This document shows positions 57,651 through 64,000 of a DNA stretch of 64,000 bases, piece by piece. The translations under genes were made by a program, and so were the position numbers. Under the pieces are notes generated by a model. It searched no databases and was not told the DNA's origin. It saw nothing but the letters and a program-made list of their open reading frames with translations. Each line of letters opens with the position of its first letter. Position 1 is the stretch's first letter. The stretch comes from Strobilurus pachycystidiatus (Eukaryota > Basidiomycota > Agaricomycetes > Agaricales > Physalacriaceae): contig JAHLMK010000002.1 of NCBI GenBank assembly GCA_019915135.1, positions 1,612,001-1,676,000 on the forward strand, in the 5' to 3' direction.

Positions 57651-59820
57651 TCAGAGCGATTCGGCCTCCGCTTTGACCCTGATGTCCTCAGCCCACGCGA
57701 CAGCATCGCGTCTGCCCTTCTCAACATCCACCATGAACCAGATAACCACTGACGCGCATGCGCAGAGAGCGAAGAGGAAAGGAAAACCCATCCAGTTATT
57801 CCCACTATCATCGATGATAGCCTGAATCACATTCGGACCTATCATTGACGAGGCTCTGTTCGACAACCCGAACAGCCCGAAAAACTGTAACAGGTCAAGT
57901 CGCTTGGCATGAAGTGGAAAATCAACTGAGGCAACACACCATGTTATCAAACCCAGGCGGTGTAAGCTCAGCCATCATGGTCTGTGAAAACGCGTAGTAC
58001 GGCGCCTGGAAGAGGCCAAACACCACGTTGTAGAACCAGAACTCCCAGACGTTATGGAAGCTGTTTATAGTCGGCGGGATTCCAATATACCTTGAGTCAA
58101 GAACACTCACCCGATGGTGTCCGTCCAAATCCCTATCATTCCCCACAACGGGATCAGGATGGTCACAACGTTCGTAACGATGAACTATGGGAGTAAGCTG
58201 AGGAGTGAAACTACAGTGAAGCCGGTAGATTCATACGTACCATCTTCTTCGTGCTGATCTTCCAATATTTCTGAATGTACCAGAACCCCAGTGTGCTGAT
58301 CGTCGAGGTGATAGCCTGCGCCAGGCCGAGATACGTGTTCTGGAGAAAGCTGAAGGAGAACTTTTCGTTCTGGCAGATTGACACCAAGGTTCCGGTTGTG
58401 TTTAGACCCTACGTGGTTTCAAAGGATCAGCAGCTTGACATAGGGCCATGGGAAACATATGCTCACGTCTGCAAGAAGGAAAAAAGAAAAGAGGTAGATG
58501 AAAGTGTATGGTAGTTTCTTGTACTGTCTCATGGCTTGCCAGATCTGCTTCCATCCTATGGTTAGGTAGTGCTCGCCCTTGGGCACCGGTGGCCCTGGCC
58601 GCGGTTGTTGGAATATGAACCACCAAATGCCGACAAGAACCCAGTAAGCGTTCGTGCTTGAAAGTAGTGAGAGACAGCCTGTGACATTGTGCGAAGAGCT
58701 TACAGCACGACAACGTAGTTGTTCACGCGACTGTTATCGGCAAGCGGCAAAAGCAGCGACAAGTTCAAGCAGAGTGTCACAATGTAACCAATGTTACTGT
58801 GCATCTACACCGTATAAGCATCAAGGTCGAGAAGGAAGAATCAAATTACCGTGCTGATGTTGCTGATACGATTCTTCTCGAGACTTTCTTCCCTCTCATA
58901 CTCTACTTGGTCAACTTCTCCGTTCTCATGCTTTTCTCGAAGCGCTCGGGAGTGCGGCGTGTTCCGCGCGAGACGGGGGAAGATAGCGGCGTAGAATACA
59001 AGGGTTGCACCGTAAGAAATAAAACCAATCATGTATAAAGCCATGGCTACTCCCCAGCGAGACGGTTCTGCGTGTGGGTAATAGGTAAGTTTGGTCAAGC
59101 CAAGTCTTTCTTGTACGTACCCGTCAAGCTCATGCTGGCAAACTGGGCCGCCCAACATACGCAAGTTATAACGAGCAGAAGCCAACGCCCAAAAGACCCG
59201 TAATCAGCGGCCGACCCTATCGTTGTAAAGATCAGAGTCATGACCTGAACACAAATGCGCGTAAATCGAAGATCAACAAGACGCAATTAGCTGACTGGTA
59301 CTCAAGTACTCACCGCGAAGCTGACACCGTTAGCCACGAGAACAACACTGGCGACAGCTTTGGTTCCACCTCCCCAAGGAAGGACACACTGGCCTGACGC
59401 GTTGTCTGCTGAGCATGAAGATCCCGGTCCGTGGACGGGGTCGTAGCCTGCAGCCGTGGCAAGTAGTTGGAAGAGAGTCATTGAGTAACCATTCGGACCA
59501 ACGCCCTACAGCAAAAGGATGAGTTGGCCACACAATGGAGAAAAGAGCCTGTCATATACATTGTCACCGTTGTAATACACTGCGTGGATTCGAATGAGCT
59601 GGCAAGATAATGAACGAACTGCATTTCACGTACAATAGTAGCTCCAAAGCTCGCGTCTCGTAACAACAGGCTCATCTTTACTTATCGATGACACGAACCG
59701 AATGCCATCCCCAGCGCGGGGCTTAGCAGGACCGTCGCTTGCATGATCCTCTGTGGGGTCAACCTTGTCGTCCACGTCGTATGCAGCAGGATTCGGAACT
59801 TGGGTGAGAGCGCCAGACAT
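57651..59820 (-). CDS. ATG22-type vacuolar amino-acid effluxer (MFS)
   Basis: Vacuolar membrane protein of the major facilitator superfamily that exports amino acids released by autophagy. The acidic N-terminus (MSGALTQVPNPAAYDVDDKV) leads to RRELWSYYC-TYNGDNGVGPNGYSMTLFQ, then a lumenal Cys-containing loop (GSSCSADNASGQCVLPWGGG). Membrane helices include VASVVLVANGVSFA, WLLLVITCVCWAAQFASMS, ALYMIGFISYGATLVFYAAI, NNYVVVLTNAYWVLVGIWWF, FIYLFSFFLLAD, FYNVVFGLFQAPYYAFSQTM and FPFLFALCACASVVIWFMVD. A charged cytosolic loop follows helix 4 (KHENGEVDQVEYEREESLEK). The PAYYAFSQTMMAEL and FFGLFGLSNRASSMIGP motifs are diagnostic. It diverges from HYPK; a 415-bp region between the start codons is shared. 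Confidence 0.9.
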
Positions 59821-60235
59821 GGTCGTGCGATATCAAGACCGTGCTGGGAGCCATTGCACGCCGCACTAAGGGTAATGAGAGAAGCATCGAAATGGGGCTT
59901 CAATCGTGCAGGCACGCGGATGATATTTAATTATAGACTGTCAGATAAGGAATCCACCTGACGATTGAAGGTGTAGGAATGCCGTTGAAATGCCGCATGG
60001 AGAGTACTGACAATGGCGCCCTGTTGTGGCGGGAGACGGGATGGCCGTCGTCGGCCGAGCGAGCAGCCGCGCCGATCGCGTGACATCACGCATCACAAGC
60101 CTTGAAATGAGCCGCATCGCGAATGGCAAGCCAGAGGTCATTGTAAACGTCCGTTTCCTGGATCTGTGACCCTCCGTCAGCTTTGACTCAATTTCAACCT
60201 AGTATGCCGATGGCTGCTCTTACTCAAAGGGCAAA
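59821..60235. promoter_or_regulatory. Divergent promoter region of ATG22 and HYPK
   Basis: 415 bp between divergent start codons. It is rich in gcg and cgtc words near 60030-60100 with a cgcgtgacatcacgc-type dyad. No gene. Specific factor sites are not claimed. Confidence 0.4.
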
Positions 60236-60493
60236 ATGGACGCTGCTTTTCTTCCCGGCGGAATTCTGGAGAGACCGCCTGTAAAAGCCGTCAAGGACGC
60301 CACAGCCGCCGCTATTAGTATCAAGAAGGAAGATGTTGATGTCATCGTAAGTTCCATGTCACTGCCGCGAACTGCGCGTTCACAGAAGCCGCAGGTCAAC
60401 GAATTCGAATTCTCGCGCGCACAGGCCGAGAAGGTGCTGGCACAGCACCAAGGCGATTTACTCGTGGCATTGAAGGCTTTGATTACACCCTGA
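60236..60493 (+). CDS. HYPK-like regulator of N-terminal acetyltransferase NatA
   Basis: Small UBA-like protein that binds and tunes the ribosome-associated NatA complex. One intron (60347-60394, gtaagt…cag) joins ISIKKEDVDVI to VNEFEFSRAQAEKVLAQHQGDL. The spliced product is 69 residues: an N-terminal linker and helix (KAVKDATAAAISIKKED) followed by the three-helix UBA-like part ending VALKALITP. These match the HYPK core (IKKEDxxxI…E…SRxxAExxLREHxGxxxxALxxL). The intron is 48 nt and has no in-frame stop, so unspliced RNA would still encode an 85-residue form. Confidence 0.85.
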   Translation: MDAAFLPGGILERPPVKAVKDATAAAISIKKEDVDVIVSSMSLPRTARSQKPQVNEFEFSRAQAEKVLAQHQGDLLVALKALITP

Positions 60494-60973
60494 GGTCAGT
60501 TGTCGAGATCCATTCAATCGATGCGTCTCTGACATTCACAGAAGCCTGTATCACAGACCTACTAGTAAAATGAAACCGCCCAGATCCCGGGTTATGTACT
60601 CCCGTCCGAGGCTCCTCAGCCTTTTTCGCCGTCTCCGAACATCCAATTGTCATGAGCGAGCTTAAGAGCTCTTCCGCAAATAATAGGCGCTCAAGAATCA
60701 GCGGCGTCTTGAGCTTCTGTACTCGATGCACGGCAAGCTTGGCTCGTTTGCTTATAGCCAGTTTATCGCCGTACCTTGGGCTGCCACGCGTTTGCCTCAT
60801 GGACCCTTGTCTCTGAGTTGCTCAGACACGCCCCTTACCATAAACGATGATCTCCCACGAAGCGAATAGAGTGAGCAAGTGCTCACTCCTTCTTAACTCG
60901 AACCAGAACCAGGCTTCCCAATCTCGTACTTCCCACCAACGACCGTCCCACGCTAAGCGCCCATCCTGACGAT
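60494..60973. other. Intergenic, no supported gene
   Basis: Between two plus-strand genes. Nothing beyond 3' and 5' untranslated sequence is recognised. Confidence 0.55.
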
Positions 60974-62213
60974 ATGAGTGCAAAGACACGTCCATCAGTG
61001 GATATCCCTCCCACCCCCGACAGCTCAGCCACTTCGAGCCCGACAGCCACATTCACATCTACGCAATCCAGCCCGAATCAAACTGCGCTGACCTCTGCCG
61101 GACCCGCTTATTTACTCGATCTTGATATGCAGCCAGAGAAACCCAAGGCTGGTCCAATCAATGATATCGAGGCCATTGCCAAGCAACTCGCGAATATGAG
61201 AGGTTCGGCGAAGGTCATCACACAAACACTCATCCTCCTCGAGACCCAAGCGCGTACGCTTATCTCGGTCGGAACAGCGACCAACGCGTCAGAAAAGGTT
61301 GGCCTCTTATAACCCTTGTCCCTTCGCTAGTTCAGACTTGGACAGATCAAGCAGCTGCAGCTCGAATTAAAGGCTAAAGGCGAAGCGCACGCCGACGCAA
61401 TCGATGACCTCGAGTATGAGCTGCGTGCAGGGATCGAGGACGCTGTCAAGCACCGCCTGAGGGACGAGATCTACTGGGAGATCAAGCAGTCGGTGCAGGG
61501 CAAGATCCGAGAGAAAGTGCGAGAAAAGGTGCCGACCTCTGACATATATTAAGTGTCACTCGTTGCTCACGATGATCCAGTTACAGGAGCACATCCCCCT
61601 CGCTCTGGCCAAACGGACGAAGACTCACGAACAGCGGATGTTGAATATTGAGGTGCAATTGCACAATAGGTTCGCTTCGTTTGTCTCTCGAGCGGACATG
61701 TTACTCATGCATCTGAATAGCGAGGCACGCCGTATCAACGCGACGTTGAGTCCGGAGCAAAGTCTCACTCCTCTTTGCCGACCTCTGCCTCCGAAGATAA
61801 TCACAACTACGTCCCCCGATGACAATCTGCGCAGCAAGGTCGAGCCGCCGGCATGCTTCCCATCGACCATCAAAGCTTGTACACAGCTCAAAGACGAAGA
61901 TATCAGGGAGCTCACGACAGCATATGGCCTGAACCGGGGTGTATCCTCCCCTCTGGTGACATCCAGTCCCAAAGTCAAGAAGCGCGAGCCTAGCCCTGCC
62001 CGCGAGCAGAGCATTAACAGATTCATGGATCACATCGGGGTACGTACGTGTGTTCCTTAGCTCGTCTGACTTGTTCTGACGCCTCTGGGATGGCAGGTTC
62101 CGTATCACTGCTTAAAGCTCGTCCCAGTCTCGAAATCATCATCCCCGGTGGGTTCTAAGGAGGCGAAGATGATCCTTCTGGCTCTGAAAGCACCGAAGAA
62201 GTCATTCGTCTGA
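60974..62213 (+). CDS. Coiled-coil protein of unknown function
   Basis: Four exons; introns start at the gttggc after residue K of NASEK (61297 region), at gtgccg near 61529, and at gtacgt near 62040, all in phase 0. The protein is about 335 residues and not recognised. Its N-terminus is Ser/Thr/Pro-rich (PPTPDSSATSSPTATF). Residues about 70-220 are strongly helical with heptad-like spacing: IEAIAKQLANMRGSAKVITQ, IKQLQLELKAKGEAHADAID, DLEYELRAGIEDAVKHRLRD, IYWEIKQSVQGKIREKVREK and MLNIEVQLHNRFASFVSRAD. The tail has LKDEDIRELTTAYGL and a basic Ser/Pro stretch. A cytoplasmic scaffold or cytoskeletal role is possible; convergent with the helicase gene. Confidence 0.8.
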
Positions 62214-62485
62214 GATGTACTGTCCTCCTATCGCTGTTCAACAATCTTCCTGTACAATAAGTGCATCCCCCCATTGAACATTTACGTTGTCCCATCGTTT
62301 CGCTACCTGTTGTACGATAGCTTTAGTACTGTACGACAATAATCACGATGTATCCTTTCTTGAACTCTTCCAGTCGGTTCGGAGAGACACTTCTCACTTG
62401 GCCATTGATCTGCTCATTCACACGAGAAGTTGGATGTATCGGCGCAACTTGGTCTATCAAATTAAATGCCGCTCCAACTAGTCAA

Positions 62486-64000
62486 CTATGCCTTCCTGAC
62501 ATTGAAAGCACCGAAACCAAGGATGACAGATTTGGGTATCGAAGATACACCGCGAGCGTATGTGTGGTTGGTATAAATCTGCGAGCACCCGGAGATTTAG
62601 TCTGTTGATCTCGATGGCTCAGGTGGAGTAGAACACTCACCAACTCATCATATATGATCGCCTCAACTTTTTTCTCGAACATCGTTGAGCTGGGGTGGAT
62701 TTTGACAATCTGAGACACATGAATATTGACGAGCTGGAGGAGGAAGAACAGACTAACCGATCCCCCGATGAGCTGTTTATACGAGCCGTCAGGTTGCAAC
62801 ATCGCCGAGTTCTGACAGAGCCCGCGGCCTAAGCTCCGCAAAATGGCATCCTCGTCGTCACCACACGACATTTCCGGGTCCATCCCGACTCGTTTACAGA
62901 CTTGTATAAGCTGTTCCGAGATATCCTTGGCCTCCAGCAGCGTGCGCTCGTTGAAGAAGTGTTCTCGACACCAATCGCGCCTTTTTCCCTTAGTCTCCGA
63001 TGAGAGATCCTCGTAGGCACGTAACACGTTGAGGGCGGTGAGATGGTCGCCTGAGCGGTGCTTAAACTTGCGCCGCACGTCGCTTATGGTGTCGCGCTGT
63101 TCCGAGTTGTCGAGGAAGAGCTTTGAGGTGGCAGAGAGTAGCGAGATGATTGAGATGACCTCTGAGGTGCATCCGTGCTCTTTGGACTCGACGAGGGCGC
63201 GCGCGTAGAGGGGTTCTAGAGGGAAGGAAGTCATGGTACGACCAATGGCGGTGAGACCCTTCTTGGCGTCCAAAGCCTCGAGAATAAACAATGCCTTCCC
63301 CGCTGAGATGACTGGAAAGAATGTTAGAGGGACAGTAGGAGCATTTAAGACACATACACTTCTCAGGGTCTGGCTTGTCCATCAAGTCCATCTCTGAAAG
63401 ATCTTGGCCAATGCACTTCAGGTCCAGATAGCTAGATGCTAGTGAACACCGAAGAATTTCCGGTTGGGCGGAGATTGCCATCTTCTGGAAGGACTCCTCC
63501 GTGTAGAGCCTATAACAGTGGCCCATACCCTGTAGCAGCGTGAGCATTCATGAGTGGATCGCCAGAGAAAAGAAGTACCTCTCGTCCAGCACGACCAGCA
63601 CGCTGCATCGCAGACGACTGGTTTATATCTCTTGTAAGTAGCGAGTTCATGCCTACTCACTCGATCAACGCTGGAACGCCTGAAACTCGGACCAACCCAC
63701 CTGAAGTACCATTGGTGAGGTACCATTTTTCTTTGCATTTTCCGGTATCTATAACGTACTTGACGCCAGGTATCGTTATCGACGTCTCGGCAATGTTTGT
63801 GGCCAAGATACATTTTCGAGTGTTTGCTGGAGTGGAAGTGAAGACCTGAGAGTTATGTCCTGACGCTTGAGCGGCGTACATGGTGCATACTAGGACCTAC
63901 ACATTGACAGTCAGATATGAAGAGAGAGGAGAGCAGCGCAGTACTAACATCCACTGCATTCGGAGGTAATCGGCGTGCTAAACCTTGTATCGATTTCTGG
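62486..64000 (-). CDS. DEAH-box RNA helicase (DHX33/Prh1-like), 5' part beyond the window
   Basis: Partial gene; the N-terminal half with the ATP-binding motifs lies past base 64000. The visible part begins in RecA domain 2 with CILATNIAETSITIPGVKYVIDTG (motif V), then QRAGRAGR (motif VI), followed by GMGHCYRLYTEESFQKM. The helicase-associated region follows: SEMDLMDKPDPEK, LFILEALDAKKGLTAIGRTM, FPLEPLYARALVESKEHGC, ISLLSATSKLF, GDHLTALNVLRAYEDL, WCREHFFNERTLLEAKDI and the OB-fold end [40 protein letters not shown], finishing …FNVRKA. The last exon is set by the join after YDEL. The family is certain; assignment to the DHX33/Dhr2/Prh1 branch (ribosome biogenesis) is my best guess. Confidence 0.85.

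Overview
The window is nuclear DNA of a filamentous basidiomycete, most likely a mushroom-forming Agaricomycete. The evidence is dense protein genes cut by many short GT-AG introns (mostly about 45-65 nt), very small exons, and housekeeping proteins of fungal type (KRE6/SKN1, PNS1, ATG22, Zn2Cys6 factor). No virus, rDNA, CRISPR array or bacterial-style operon was seen. All gene models below are hand-spliced. The START-protein, BTB/CAP-Gly, ArfGAP, Mtf1-like, TMEM184, BZW and HYPK models keep frame across every junction I checked.

Layout. Bases 1-10,000 are an accessory-looking zone. A gene-free stretch is followed by two modules, each made of a short TA-flanked inverted-repeat element (MITE) plus an intron-containing tRNA-Asn(GTT). 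The modules lie in the same orientation on either side of one very GC-rich, nine-exon gene for a 1,734-residue START-like membrane-anchored protein. From 10,000 to 28,300 nearly everything is on the minus strand: TMEM184/Ost-alpha family protein, an Mtf1-type mitochondrial transcription factor with AT-hook-like repeats, the replisome hub Ctf4/WDHD1, a 999-residue disordered conserved protein, complex I subunit NDUFS7, a PAS-kinase-like kinase and an Age2/SMAP-type ArfGAP. A divergent promoter leads to a plus-strand BTB/POZ plus CAP-Gly protein at 28.7-32.1 kb. From 32.4 to 37.5 kb there is an intact PP2C phosphatase, a decayed paralogue and a possible third scrap. The last part (37.5-64 kb) holds BZW/5MP, a Zn2Cys6 factor, an unrecognised gene, MND1, KRE6/SKN1, a GTPBP1-type GTPase, an SDR enzyme, a GNAT acetyltransferase, PNS1/CTL, ATG22, HYPK, a coiled-coil protein and a DEAH-box helicase cut by the right edge.

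The genes do not form one pathway. Functional themes are chromosome replication and meiosis (Ctf4, MND1), translation (BZW, GTPBP1, HYPK, tRNA-Asn), mitochondria (NDUFS7, Mtf1-like), cell wall and membrane (KRE6, PNS1, TMEM184, START protein), vacuole (ATG22) and signalling (PP2C, kinase, ArfGAP). I found no clear new multi-gene system. The most unusual items are the MITE/tRNA modules (with an internally inverted MITE core and paired CACGTG boxes), the BTB/CAP-Gly fusion, the AT-hook-rich mitochondrial transcription factor, and the PP2C birth-and-decay cluster.
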